Virus record (IMG/VR): IMGVR_UViG_3300033273_000219
Coordinates: 1-51,572 of that record
Reading direction: 5' to 3' (one strand)
Source of the DNA: a virus
Length of the DNA: 51,572 nt
The stretch's first letter is position 1, and the number at the start of each line of letters is the position of its first letter. Positions 24,117 to 32,308 of the stretch are shown piece after piece. The position numbers and the translations under genes are program-made. The notes beneath the pieces were generated by a model, which saw nothing but the letters and a program-made list of their open reading frames with translations, ran no database searches and was not told the origin of the DNA.

Positions 24117-25352
24117 ATGACACCCATGCAACTTCGCCCTCACCAGTCAAAGGCACTTGATGTCATGACCCAGTGGTCTAACGGCATCATTGTTGTTCCC
24201 ACTGGTGGGGGCAAGACTTTTATTGCCATCTCTGACGCTAAGCGTGAGCTTGCTACCCCTGGTCGCAAGACTATTGTGGTGGTTGCTCCTCGCCTGCTGC
24301 TGGCACAGCAGTTGTCTGCCGAGTTTACTGAGCATATCACTAACGCTGCTGTTCTCCATGTCCACTCTGGCAGTGGATCGCATCACACAACAACCAACCC
24401 TGAAGAGATTCGGTTGTGGCAGGAGTATACCCCTGGTCATTTGTTAATATTTACTACATATCATTCCCTGCATCGTATCCAAGAGTCTAAAATTGATGTA
24501 GATGTAGTTTACTTTGATGAAGCGCACAACTCAATCAAGAAGAACTTCTTTGGTCCTACCAGGTTTATCTCTGCTGGTGCTCGCCGCAGTTACTTCTTTA
24601 CTGCTACTCCTAAGTACACTGCCACTTATCGCAAGTATGGCATGAATGATCCCATCTATGGTGGAATCATCTACAATGTGCCTGCTACTGAGTTGGTAGA
24701 GAATGGATCTATCCTCCCCCCTAAGATCAATGCTATTCCTATTGCTGGTCACAGGGAGAAGGGAGAGGATGCTGCACAGGGAGACTGTGATACTCTCCTA
24801 GATACTTTGAAGTATGAAGACTGCATGGATAAGGTGCTGATTGCAGCACCTAATACAAAGGTCATGATGCGTATGCTTGCAACCACAGACTTCATGTCTG
24901 AGGTTCGTGCTTTAGGTTATGACCTGCTCTGGATCACCAGCAAGCATGGTGCCTTCCACAATGACCATAAGGTTACTCGTGAGCACTTCTTCAACCTTGT
25001 TCGCGCTTTTGGTGCTGACCCTGATAAGAAGTTTGTTGTTCTCCACTACTCTATTCTGAGTGAGGGTATCTCTGTTCCTGGTCTGACTTCTCTTGTTCTC
25101 ATGCGTCAGATGAACGTCATTGAGATGTGTCAGTCTGTTGGACGTGTTATTCGTCTGCACCTGGATGACATTCAAGGTATCAAACAGGGCACTCTCATCC
25201 CTGGTGATACCAAGCAATACTCTAAACCATTCGGTCTGGTTCACGTTCCTGTTTACAGCAACGTTGGAATCTCCACAGTCAAGCGACTTGAGAAGGTCGT
25301 CAACACTGTATTTGTACAGGGTCAGCCCGCTATCGCCACTATCAAACGATGA
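24117..25352 (+). CDS. SF2 (ResIII/DEAH-type) helicase
   Basis: 411 residues from the ATG at 24117; a longer frame opens at 24063 but would run through the terminator and promoter. Motif I PTGGGKT at 28-34, motif II DEAH at 134-137, motif III TATP at 162-165, motif VI QSVGRVIR near 340. This is a compact two-domain SF2 helicase of the kind found as restriction subunits and repair helicases. T4 UvsW is also SF2, so a repair or recombination role cannot be excluded. Base composition is more GC-rich than the large gene upstream, which suggests a different recent history. Overlaps the next start by 4 nt. Confidence 0.8.
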   Translation: MTPMQLRPHQSKALDVMTQWSNGIIVVPTGGGKTFIAISDAKRELATPGRKTIVVVAPRLLLAQQLSAEFTEHITNAAVLHVHSGSGSHHTTTNPEEIRLWQEYTPGHLLIFTTYHSLHRIQESKIDVDVVYFDEAHNSIKKNFFGPTRFISAGARRSYFFTATPKYTATYRKYGMNDPIYGGIIYNVPATELVENGSILPPKINAIPIAGHREKGEDAAQGDCDTLLDTLKYEDCMDKVLIAAPNTKVMMRMLATTDFMSEVRALGYDLLWITSKHGAFHNDHKVTREHFFNLVRAFGADPDKKFVVLHYSILSEGISVPGLTSLVLMRQMNVIEMCQSVGRVIRLHLDDIQGIKQGTLIPGDTKQYSKPFGLVHVPVYSNVGISTVKRLEKVVNTVFVQGQPAIATIKR

Positions 25353-25783
25353 TTCAATATACTTACCATAAGAAGCAATACTTATTTGCCACGAACATCA
25401 GTTGGTTAGATGTTCAGAAGCAGATTGACTTGGAGAAGGAGAATGAGACTTACAGGGCAATTAGTGATGATACTGACCTGTGTATTGACTGTGGTTGTAT
25501 CCCTGGATTCATGCAGAATATTTACAGTAAGTTTTTAAAAGAGCATGGATATGAAGCAATGCATATGTATACCTCTCGTAAGGTAGGTGCAGAGACTCTG
25601 GGTAGACACAATGATGATCAAGATGTTCTCATTGTGCAGTCAAGGGGTAGGATGACATACAAATTTGACGATGATAATGTGGTAACATTGTACCCAGGTG
25701 ATGGATTATATATTCCTGCCTGGGTATACCATAACCCAATCACTATTGAACCACGAATTACCCTAAGTTTGAGCAGAGGATGA
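25349..25783 (+). CDS. Cupin/JmjC-like Fe(II) oxygenase
   Basis: 144 residues. A cupin core is visible: GRHNDDQDVLIVQSRG with His87 and Asp89 or Asp90, then LYPGDGLYIPAWVYHNP with His128, and Arg136 on the last strand. That is the metal-binding and 2OG-binding pattern of small JmjC-like hydroxylases. Cys-rich CIDCGC at 45-50 is unusual. ATGA overlaps join it to the genes on both sides. Substrate unknown. Confidence 0.65.
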   Translation: MIQYTYHKKQYLFATNISWLDVQKQIDLEKENETYRAISDDTDLCIDCGCIPGFMQNIYSKFLKEHGYEAMHMYTSRKVGAETLGRHNDDQDVLIVQSRGRMTYKFDDDNVVTLYPGDGLYIPAWVYHNPITIEPRITLSLSRG

Positions 25784-26007
25784 CCACTGACAAAGAACTA
25801 AAAGAAATTTACAATTTTTACAAGGATTGTGATGAGGGATTTGTGACCAGGGACGGTTATGCTGCTGTCCCACTTATGGGTTCAAAATCCCTTGTAGTAG
25901 TGTATAATGGAAAGCAACTAAAGGTGTGTAAGACCGAGAAGTCTGCTCATACCTTTATCAAAAAACATCGCACTCAAGTCAAAAAAGGAACTGTTTTTGT
26001 ATCATGA
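25780..26007 (+). CDS. Small hypothetical protein
   Basis: 75 residues, beta-rich centre (SKSLVVVYNGKQLKVCKT) and a basic C terminus. Overlaps both neighbours by 4 nt, so it belongs to one coupled transcript. Family not recognised. Confidence 0.6.
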   Translation: MTTDKELKEIYNFYKDCDEGFVTRDGYAAVPLMGSKSLVVVYNGKQLKVCKTEKSAHTFIKKHRTQVKKGTVFVS

Positions 26008-26225
26008 TGAACGCTGATCCACATCCAGACACCCTGGTGACAATCACATGTGACAAGGAAGGTCTCAAGACAATGATCCAGGCTGCTATTGCTGCTATTC
26101 AGCAGGCAGATAACTGGAACTTTGGTGATGAGTATGATCTGGATCTTACACCATATCACGATATGCGAGATTCTCTGATTAAAAAGTATGTGGAGGTGTA
26201 TGGTGACGAAGATATCACGATCTGA
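26004..26225 (+). CDS. Small hypothetical protein
   Basis: 73 residues with a helical Ala/Ile-rich middle (MIQAAIAAIQQA) and an acidic second half. Overlaps the previous stop and carries the ribosome site of the next gene near its end. Family not recognised. Confidence 0.55.
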   Translation: MMNADPHPDTLVTITCDKEGLKTMIQAAIAAIQQADNWNFGDEYDLDLTPYHDMRDSLIKKYVEVYGDEDITI

Positions 26226-26400
26226 GTTAGTACATCTTCAACTACAGGCAATGCTCAGGGAGAATAAGTTCCCTAGTAGTGAGATTATGTACTGTGGTGA
26301 GAGAAATGGTGAACACTGGTATTTGTTTGGTGGTGAGCATGAAGTACCAGTGTCTCAGATTGTAGACATTAATCCAGTAGATGAAGATCAAGAAGTTTGA
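26200..26400 (+). CDS. Small hypothetical protein
   Basis: 66 residues. GGAGG at 26192-26196 fits either the ATG at 26200 or the GTG at 26203, the latter with better spacing. Contains a beta segment MYCGERNGEHWYLFGGEHEV. Overlaps both neighbours. Family not recognised. Confidence 0.55.
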   Translation: MVTKISRSELVHLQLQAMLRENKFPSSEIMYCGERNGEHWYLFGGEHEVPVSQIVDINPVDEDQEV

Positions 26401-26872
26401 AGTCGATGAAAAAGTAACAGAGTATTTTACTTTGTTATTGAAGGTTTGTATGGCAAATCCTGAAGTAATTGACTATAAACAGAGCTCTCTATCTCCAAGT
26501 TGCTTTGCTACTTTAAACTTACTGGATTTTAAGATGCCTGAAAAGTTTTATAACTATACTGGCAGATTACTAAGAAAGTCTGAAGAAGCTACTGGTGAGA
26601 TATTAAGATACCATTACATGCATATGGTAGACTACACTAATGGTGGTATAATGTCAGTACATTCACACAAACACAACGAGGACTATAGTTTTATACTGTA
26701 TCTTAACGACTGCTCTGACGGGCATACTGTTCTTCATCTAGAGAATCAGTATAGAGTATCTCCAAAAAAGGGTACTGTTCTATTATTCTCCTCGTTAATT
26801 CCACACTCGTCTGAATACTCAAAAAGTAAACAGGTTTTTGTGGGTGGACTCAAAGTTACAAAGGAGATTTAA
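26381..26872 (+). CDS. Putative 2OG-Fe(II) oxygenase
   Basis: 163 residues. Beta-core motifs of the 2OG oxygenase fold: MSVHSHKHNEDYSFILYL with candidate iron ligands His96/His98 and Glu100, and PKKGTVLLFSSLIPHSSEY with His142. The usual 2OG-binding Arg after the distal His appears as Lys150 (SKSKQVFVGGLKV). The N-terminal 60 residues are helical. First of the oxygenases of the island. Substrate unknown. Confidence 0.55.
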   Translation: MKIKKFEVDEKVTEYFTLLLKVCMANPEVIDYKQSSLSPSCFATLNLLDFKMPEKFYNYTGRLLRKSEEATGEILRYHYMHMVDYTNGGIMSVHSHKHNEDYSFILYLNDCSDGHTVLHLENQYRVSPKKGTVLLFSSLIPHSSEYSKSKQVFVGGLKVTKEI

Positions 26873-27064
26873 ATGGATTGGGAAAACACAACAAAACAAG
26901 AGAAGCGTAAGGATGCATTCTACATCTTTTACGAGAGTGTGCTTAAGCCCGACCATGAGTTGCGTCAAGATGCTCATGAGCAGAAGTGCTATCATGAACT
27001 TTTAGAATGGCGTGCAGAAATTATTGAGTACCTTGATCGTCGAAGGAATGAAGAATTTTATTGA
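26873..27064 (+). CDS. Small helical protein
   Basis: 63 residues, almost wholly helical and charged (KQEKRKDAFYIFYESV, WRAEIIEYLDRRR). Starts directly at the stop of the previous gene and overlaps the next oxygenase by 17 nt. Family not recognised; may be an accessory to its oxygenase neighbours. Confidence 0.55.
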   Translation: MDWENTTKQEKRKDAFYIFYESVLKPDHELRQDAHEQKCYHELLEWRAEIIEYLDRRRNEEFY

Positions 27065-27578
27065 GAAGTTTGCTATTCCCTTTTATCAAACAAAGATTGA
27101 GAATTGGGAAGAGAAGAAGCAAAAACTCCTGGACATCTATGATAAGTTTGCTCAGGACAATATGGATGAGGGTGAGCAAAATTCTGATTTTCAACAGGGT
27201 AACTATCATTTCTTGATTGAAACTATTCTGTTTGAAGAGATCAGAAAAGGTGCTAGGGAAATGACCAGCTATAAAAGAGCACCAAGAGTTGGTAATGCCT
27301 GGTTCCAAACTTATGACATAGCACATTCTCATGCTATTCATAATCATGGACTTGGGAACTTGAGCCTGGTTTGCTACATAATGTATGATCCTGAGCATCA
27401 CAGACCAACCACATTTGTATGTCCTTTTATGAGTCTTGAAGATGGTAATGTTTTAGAGTGGGAACCAGAAGGTGTTGAGGAAGGGACTTTAATCATGTTC
27501 CCATCTGGGTTGGCACACTATGTACCGACTAATCAGTCTGATGTTAGAAGGATGATTTTATCCGCAAATATGCAGTAA
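27048..27578 (+). CDS. 2OG-Fe(II) oxygenase (phage Oxy_5-like)
   Basis: 176 residues from the ATG at 27048; a GTG at 27012 would add 12 residues. This is one of the clearest oxygenases here: AIHNHG gives His98 and His100, a strand LSLVCYIMY, then GTLIMFPSGLAHYVP with His157 and Arg167/168 before the final strand MILSANM. The layout fits the phage and marine-bacterial 2OG-FeII_Oxy_5 group of about 180-200 residues. TAATG couples it to the radical SAM gene. Confidence 0.7.
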   Translation: MKNFIEKFAIPFYQTKIENWEEKKQKLLDIYDKFAQDNMDEGEQNSDFQQGNYHFLIETILFEEIRKGAREMTSYKRAPRVGNAWFQTYDIAHSHAIHNHGLGNLSLVCYIMYDPEHHRPTTFVCPFMSLEDGNVLEWEPEGVEEGTLIMFPSGLAHYVPTNQSDVRRMILSANMQ

Positions 27579-28396
27579 TGTTAAAAGTACCTCATGAATT
27601 ACAGTTGCATTTAACTCATTCATGTAATCTTACATGTGAGGGATGTACTCACTATATGAACCAGGGACACTCTGGTAAGGTTAGTTTAGAGACTACCTCT
27701 GAATGGTATGACAACTGGAATAAAAGAGTTTTACCAAAAAGAATTACTTTGATGGGTGGAGAACCAAGTCTTCACCCAGATCTTACTGAGTTTGTATATC
27801 TGACTAGAAGGAAATGGCCAAACTCTTACATTGAGATTGTATCTAACGGATTCTTCCTGCATAGGCATCCTGATTTACCAGTAGCGTTAAAAGAAACTAA
27901 TACAACACTTGCTGTATCTGTTCATGATGATAGTCATCCAGACTATCGTAATAAGTTTGAACCAATCTATAGATTAATGAAGGATTGGATCACTAAAGGT
28001 GCTCCTGTTGAGATGAGACCATCTGTTGTTCATTGGTTGGCACAATACAAGGGGTTTGGTGATAAGATGGAACCCTTTGAGGATAATAATCCTAAAGCAA
28101 GTTGGAAGGCATGTGTATCAAGATTATGTGTGCAACTGCATGAAGGTAAGTTGTGGAAGTGCCCTGCATTGGCATATCTTCCTATGCAAGCAGAGAAGTA
28201 TAATCTATCTGAGAAGTGGGATCCTTATTTAAAATATGTTCCTCTTGAGCATACTTGTGATGATAAAGAATTAAAGGACTTTTTTACAAGGAGAGAGGAA
28301 TCGTTTTGTTCTATGTGTCCTGCTACTGAGCAATATTTTAGTCCATCTAATCCCCTTCTACCTGTGAGTTATTGGAAGAAGAAATATGATACTTGA
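27578..28396 (+). CDS. Radical SAM enzyme A
   Basis: 272 residues. The 4Fe-4S motif CxxxCxxC is at Cys16, Cys20 and Cys23 (HSCNLTCEGC), followed by the SAM-binding GGEP near residue 65. A second Cys set near the C terminus (CVSRLC, KCPALAYL, FCSMCP) may hold an auxiliary cluster as in SPASM proteins. Radical SAM enzymes use a 5'-deoxyadenosyl radical for modification of peptides, sugars or RNA. It sits between oxygenases and has a close paralogue at 31457-32308 sharing long motifs such as GKLWKCPALAYLPMQA. Substrate unknown; the context suggests a tailoring pathway. Confidence 0.85.
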   Translation: MLKVPHELQLHLTHSCNLTCEGCTHYMNQGHSGKVSLETTSEWYDNWNKRVLPKRITLMGGEPSLHPDLTEFVYLTRRKWPNSYIEIVSNGFFLHRHPDLPVALKETNTTLAVSVHDDSHPDYRNKFEPIYRLMKDWITKGAPVEMRPSVVHWLAQYKGFGDKMEPFEDNNPKASWKACVSRLCVQLHEGKLWKCPALAYLPMQAEKYNLSEKWDPYLKYVPLEHTCDDKELKDFFTRREESFCSMCPATEQYFSPSNPLLPVSYWKKKYDT

Positions 28397-29141
28397 TGGT
28401 GAACTTTTAGATCTTTTAGAAAAACTTGCAGCAAAAGCAGGAGTGTCTCCATCTGAACGTTTAGATGAGATCATAAGAGATGAATACTATAGAATTAACA
28501 GGGTAGTTCCTCAGGAAATAACAACAGATCCTTATTGGAAAGATAATAGGGATGTGGAACATTTTGATTTTTGTGGTAATACGATTTACAGAGCATATAA
28601 TATGCTCAGTCGTCACCATATGGATTATCTTTTAGATGATATTGATGATGAACTAAGAACCAGTAGGGATAAATGGGATAGATCTGTAGAAGCGACTAAT
28701 GAACTACCACATAGGAAGTTGATGCACTATACCAGTTGGTATGTGTTCTTTAGTATGGTTAAAAAGCATCTTCATAACTATGCAAGAATAACCAATAATC
28801 CTAGGGTTAAAGAGTATAAGGTTCAGTCCTACTGGGTAAAGAGGATGAAGGGAACGAACCCAGAAGATTATAAGAATGAATTAGATATAAATTATAGGAA
28901 TAGTCACAGTCATGAGAACTTTGACTTAGGAATGATATATTATCTTAATAATCCATCAAGGATGTTTGGCACATTGATTGAGAATAAGGATAGGGAGATC
29001 ATTGTTCCAGGTGATGAGAACTCTTTGCTAATTCATCACTCACACATTAACCATCAACCAGTAATGCCCCCCAAACAAATTGCCAATAAGTATTATAGAT
29101 GTGTTATTGTTGTTGATTTTATGCATCCATCAAAAATATGA
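28386..29141 (+). CDS. Putative 2OG-Fe(II) oxygenase with helical N-terminal part
   Basis: 251 residues, longer than its neighbours. The last 80 residues carry the oxygenase core: NSHSHENFDLGMIYYL with His174/His176, VPGDENSLLIHHSHINHQP with several candidate distal His (217-223), and KYYRCVIVVDF with Arg238. The N-terminal 160 residues are mostly helical and unrecognised. Overlaps the radical SAM gene by 11 nt and the next gene by 4 nt. Confidence 0.6.
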   Translation: MILDGELLDLLEKLAAKAGVSPSERLDEIIRDEYYRINRVVPQEITTDPYWKDNRDVEHFDFCGNTIYRAYNMLSRHHMDYLLDDIDDELRTSRDKWDRSVEATNELPHRKLMHYTSWYVFFSMVKKHLHNYARITNNPRVKEYKVQSYWVKRMKGTNPEDYKNELDINYRNSHSHENFDLGMIYYLNNPSRMFGTLIENKDREIIVPGDENSLLIHHSHINHQPVMPPKQIANKYYRCVIVVDFMHPSKI

Positions 29142-29371
29142 GAGCTTCCGACAGGATTAAATACTTTAGTATAGTATCAAAGATAAACAAGGGTCAGTTT
29201 GATGACATTGCACCAGATGAATATGCCTGGTTGCAGAGTAATCCACATGTCTTGAAGGATATGAATCTAACAAGAAAAAAAGAAGAGATTCTCCAAAGGT
29301 CTGTGGGTTGTCATGGCACTGTTGAAGAGATCCTGTTTTCTTTAGACTTGTCAGATAGAATGTATCGGTGA
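29138..29371 (+). CDS. Small hypothetical protein
   Basis: 77 residues, helical, starting with RASDRIKYFSIVSKI. Overlaps the previous gene by 4 nt. The promoter of the HNH gene begins inside its last codons. Family not recognised. Confidence 0.55.
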   Translation: MRASDRIKYFSIVSKINKGQFDDIAPDEYAWLQSNPHVLKDMNLTRKKEEILQRSVGCHGTVEEILFSLDLSDRMYR

Positions 29372-29377
29372 TATAAT
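29348..29377 (+). promoter_or_regulatory. Sigma70 promoter of the HNH gene
   Basis: TTGTCA at 29348-29353, 18 nt spacing, and TATAAT at 29372-29377 with an extended -10 TG (TGATATAAT). Splits the enzyme island into two transcription units. Confidence 0.7.
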
Positions 29378-29398
29378 GTCCACAATGCCCTTGCAAGT

Positions 29399-29875
29399 AT
29401 GGAACATCTCAAGATACAACCACACCAGACAGTATTAGTTCTTAATTCTAGCTATGAACCAATTAATTTTACTAACTGGAAGAGAGCAGTTGTGTTAGTT
29501 CTAAAAGATAAGGTACAGGTGTTATCCTCAAGAGTTGTTAGATTGTTGAATTATATTAGAATTCCCGTGAGGAGTATTATGCAGAACCGTCCAACTAGAA
29601 GTCAGATTTATAAGAGGGATAAGAATTCTTGTCAGTATTGTGGAGCAACGACTAGACTGACTATTGATCATGTTATTCCAAAGAGTAAGGGTGGACAGGA
29701 TACTTGGGAGAACTTGGTAGTCGCATGTTCTTCATGCAATGTTAAAAAGAGTGATAAATTACTTGAGCAGACTAAACTAAATCTCAGGAAGGAACCAAGA
29801 GCACCATTTAATACAGTTGCTATTGACCTTGCAGAATCCAATGTCCCTGAATGGAGGGAGTACAGTTATACCTAG
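29399..29875 (+). CDS. HNH endonuclease
   Basis: 158 residues. Zinc ribbon CQYC at 78-81 and CSSC at 110-113 frame the HNH core: TIDHVIPKSKGG with Asp90-His91, and WENLVVAC with Asn105. The N-terminal 60 residues (TVLVLNSSYEPINFTNWKRA) match a common cyanobacterial-type HNH protein. Such proteins are often free-standing homing-type or restriction nucleases. There is no sign of an intron here. Confidence 0.85.
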   Translation: MEHLKIQPHQTVLVLNSSYEPINFTNWKRAVVLVLKDKVQVLSSRVVRLLNYIRIPVRSIMQNRPTRSQIYKRDKNSCQYCGATTRLTIDHVIPKSKGGQDTWENLVVACSSCNVKKSDKLLEQTKLNLRKEPRAPFNTVAIDLAESNVPEWREYSYT

Positions 29876-29883
29876 GAGACAGT

Positions 29884-30438
29884 ATGTTTTTTCGTAAATT
29901 GAATGAGAAGTTTGTAATCGATCATTATACCAAAACTGGTAAGAAGATTGAGTATGGATTGGATAGTCCCATAGGTTTTATGGGAATTAAGTATTCATAC
30001 ATCAATACCACTAATGACGAGGATCTTCTGCAGGTAATTCCACGGGAGTATAGATCCCAGTGTACTTTTTCATTGATGGAATTAAATTATCAGATCCCTC
30101 CTCATACTGATAGTGATATTGAGGCAATCATTAACTTCTATATTACTACTGACGATTGTATCACTCAGTTCTACTATCCTCCTGATGATAGTGTTCCTCG
30201 CCAACAGATTGACAATCAGACTGATGGTGCTATATTCCATGAAGGATACTTGAAGAAGGCAGTCAGGTTCATGGCAAAACCTGGCGATGCATATCTTCTG
30301 GACGTATCAAAACCACATTCAGTTATTCCTACTAATCCTGGGATTACAAATCGTAAGTGTATTTGTTTACAGATTCTGCATAAGTCATTTGATGCTGCTG
30401 TAGAGATGCTCAAATCTACTGGTTATATTGATGATTAG
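29884..30438 (+). CDS. 2OG-Fe(II) oxygenase
   Basis: 184 residues. AGGAG at 29874-29878 is 5 nt before the ATG at 29884 and fixes the start. PPHTDSD gives His74 and Asp76; the distal His is 145 in LDVSKPHSV; Arg157 follows in the last strand. The whole facial triad plus Arg is intact, so an active enzyme is likely. Substrate unknown. First of three oxygenase genes in a row. Confidence 0.65.
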   Translation: MFFRKLNEKFVIDHYTKTGKKIEYGLDSPIGFMGIKYSYINTTNDEDLLQVIPREYRSQCTFSLMELNYQIPPHTDSDIEAIINFYITTDDCITQFYYPPDDSVPRQQIDNQTDGAIFHEGYLKKAVRFMAKPGDAYLLDVSKPHSVIPTNPGITNRKCICLQILHKSFDAAVEMLKSTGYIDD

Positions 30439-30955
30439 AGTTTATGATGACTTTTTAAGTGAAGAAGACTACGAAGGTATTCGTGCATTTTATAATAGTG
30501 AGATGGACGATGGAACTTTAGAGGGTTCTTGTGTCTGGTTATATTCTGATGGATGCACCTTGAAGGGTGATGGGCATTATCACTTCACGTCATTAGTTTT
30601 TGCTGCGAATTATGTTTTAGTCCCAAAAGCATTTCATTTGCTCCAACCTCTGATTGATAAAGCAGGAATGACATCGATCGCTAGGATCAAAACAAATTGT
30701 ATGTTACAGACTCCTGAATTGATGGTATTTAAGGATGGATTCCATACAGATTTTCCTAAAGATTTGATGACAGGTATATACTATATCAACACAAATGATG
30801 GATACACTTTGTTTGAAGATGGGCAAAAGTGCGATAGTGTTGCAAATAGATTTGTTGTGTTCCCTTGTACTACAAAACATACGGCAACAACATGCACAAA
30901 CACCAGACGTAGGTTGTTGATTAACTTTAACTTTACTACCTGTGAATACTTATGA
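30431..30955 (+). CDS. 2OG-Fe(II) oxygenase, tandem copy 1
   Basis: 174 residues from ATG 30431, overlapping the previous stop. GFHTDFP gives His105 and Asp107; FPCTTKHTATTC gives His150; Arg159-161 precede LLINFNF. The next gene is a clear duplicate, with shared strings such as GIYYINTNDGYTLFEDG and CTTKHTATTCT. The DDGTL-GSC segment at about 27-34 is also conserved between the copies and may mark the substrate pocket. Confidence 0.68.
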   Translation: MIRVYDDFLSEEDYEGIRAFYNSEMDDGTLEGSCVWLYSDGCTLKGDGHYHFTSLVFAANYVLVPKAFHLLQPLIDKAGMTSIARIKTNCMLQTPELMVFKDGFHTDFPKDLMTGIYYINTNDGYTLFEDGQKCDSVANRFVVFPCTTKHTATTCTNTRRRLLINFNFTTCEYL

Positions 30956-31473
30956 TTGAGATTATTGACGATTATCTACCTCAACATGAGTTTGAGAATA
31001 TTCGTGCATATTTTGAAGGTGACAATGATGATGGGACATTGAATGGTTCATGTCCTTGGGTATTCTTCCCTGGATGTGTTGGATTAAACGACCCAGATGA
31101 TCATTTTCACTTCACTCATTTGGTATTTGCTCAGCATAGTATTATTAGTCCTGCATTTAATTTGATGACACCAATCATCAAGAAGGAGGGTATGTCTTCT
31201 ATTGCTAGAATTAAAGCAAATTGTATGGTTAGGACAGAGAAGTTAAAGGTATTGATTAAAGGATTTCATACTGACTTCCCACAAACATTAACGACTGGTA
31301 TATACTACATTAATACCAACGATGGATATACCTTATTTGAAGATGGAACAAGATGTGATAGTGTTGCGAATAGATTTTGTAGATTTCCATGCACTACAAA
31401 ACATACTGCTACAACATGTACTACAACTGATCGTAGACTGTTGATTAACTTTAACTATGCAACTTACGACTAA
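30952..31473 (+). CDS. 2OG-Fe(II) oxygenase, tandem copy 2
   Basis: 173 residues, overlapping copy 1 by 4 nt. His106, Asp108, His151 and Arg161/162 are kept, so both copies look active. DNA similarity over the core is high by eye, pointing to a fairly recent duplication. Its 3' end overlaps the second radical SAM gene by 17 nt. Confidence 0.68.
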   Translation: MIEIIDDYLPQHEFENIRAYFEGDNDDGTLNGSCPWVFFPGCVGLNDPDDHFHFTHLVFAQHSIISPAFNLMTPIIKKEGMSSIARIKANCMVRTEKLKVLIKGFHTDFPQTLTTGIYYINTNDGYTLFEDGTRCDSVANRFCRFPCTTKHTATTCTTTDRRLLINFNYATYD

Positions 31474-32308
31474 GCAGATAGAACTACATGTAACTCATGC
31501 ATGTAATTTTACATGTGAGGGTTGCTCTCATTACTCCAATCATGGACACTCTGGTAACTTATCTTTAGATACTGCCAGAGAATGGCTATATAATTGGAGT
31601 CAAAGGGTGGTGCCTGATACATTTGTCATCTTAGGTGGAGAACCAACATTAAACGAAGAATTAACAGAGATTGTATATTTGGTTAGGATGATATATCCTG
31701 ACCCATCAACTAAAATCGATTTAGTATCAAACGCTAGTTTCCTACATAAACACCCTAGACTCCCTCAAGCATTACTAGCAACGCAGACAAATCTAGCGAT
31801 ATCGATTCATAGTACCAAACATAAAGACTATGTGAGGAGGTTCAAGAGAGGATATAAACTTGCAAAGGAATGGAAGCATGACCTGGGCGTACATGTAGAG
31901 TTTTGGGACTTTACAAATACTCACTGGATACCTCAATATAAAGGGTATGGTAATAATCTTATGCCATATGAGGACAATAATCCTAGATTGAGTTGGGAGA
32001 AGTGTGTATCTAAACATGCCATGCAAATACATGAGGGTAAGTTATGGAAGTGCCCCGCGTTAGCATATCTCCCTATGCAAGCAAACAAGTATAATCTGAG
32101 TCAAAAGTGGGATCCTTATCTAAAATATGAACCATTGAGTTCAGATTGTACTGACGAAGAGTTAAAAGAGTTTTTGAATAGAGAGGACGAATCGTTCTGT
32201 TCTATGTGTCCAGCAAACAAGACTGAACCTTACATCAAACAAGATCCAACACTACCTGTCAGTTATTGGGAGAAGCAATATGATAACATGGGGGATATCA
32301 TCAAATAG
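31457..32308 (+). CDS. Radical SAM enzyme B
   Basis: 283 residues. Cys16, Cys20 and Cys23 (HACNFTCEGC), GGEP near residue 60, C-terminal Cys set (KCVSKHA, KCPALAYL, FCSMCP). The same numbering of the cluster motif and nearly identical C-terminal strings show that it is a paralogue of the protein at 27578-28396. One difference: copy A has two Cys in CVSRLC, copy B only one (CVSKHA). The pair may act on two positions or two substrates of one product. Overlaps the carbamoyltransferase gene by 29 nt. Confidence 0.85.
   Translation: MQLTTKQIELHVTHACNFTCEGCSHYSNHGHSGNLSLDTAREWLYNWSQRVVPDTFVILGGEPTLNEELTEIVYLVRMIYPDPSTKIDLVSNASFLHKHPRLPQALLATQTNLAISIHSTKHKDYVRRFKRGYKLAKEWKHDLGVHVEFWDFTNTHWIPQYKGYGNNLMPYEDNNPRLSWEKCVSKHAMQIHEGKLWKCPALAYLPMQANKYNLSQKWDPYLKYEPLSSDCTDEELKEFLNREDESFCSMCPANKTEPYIKQDPTLPVSYWEKQYDNMGDIIK

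Noticed and set aside
29399-29875. Homing endonuclease inside an intron or intein
   Set aside because: Flanking genes are complete and independent, with no split exon or intein motifs.
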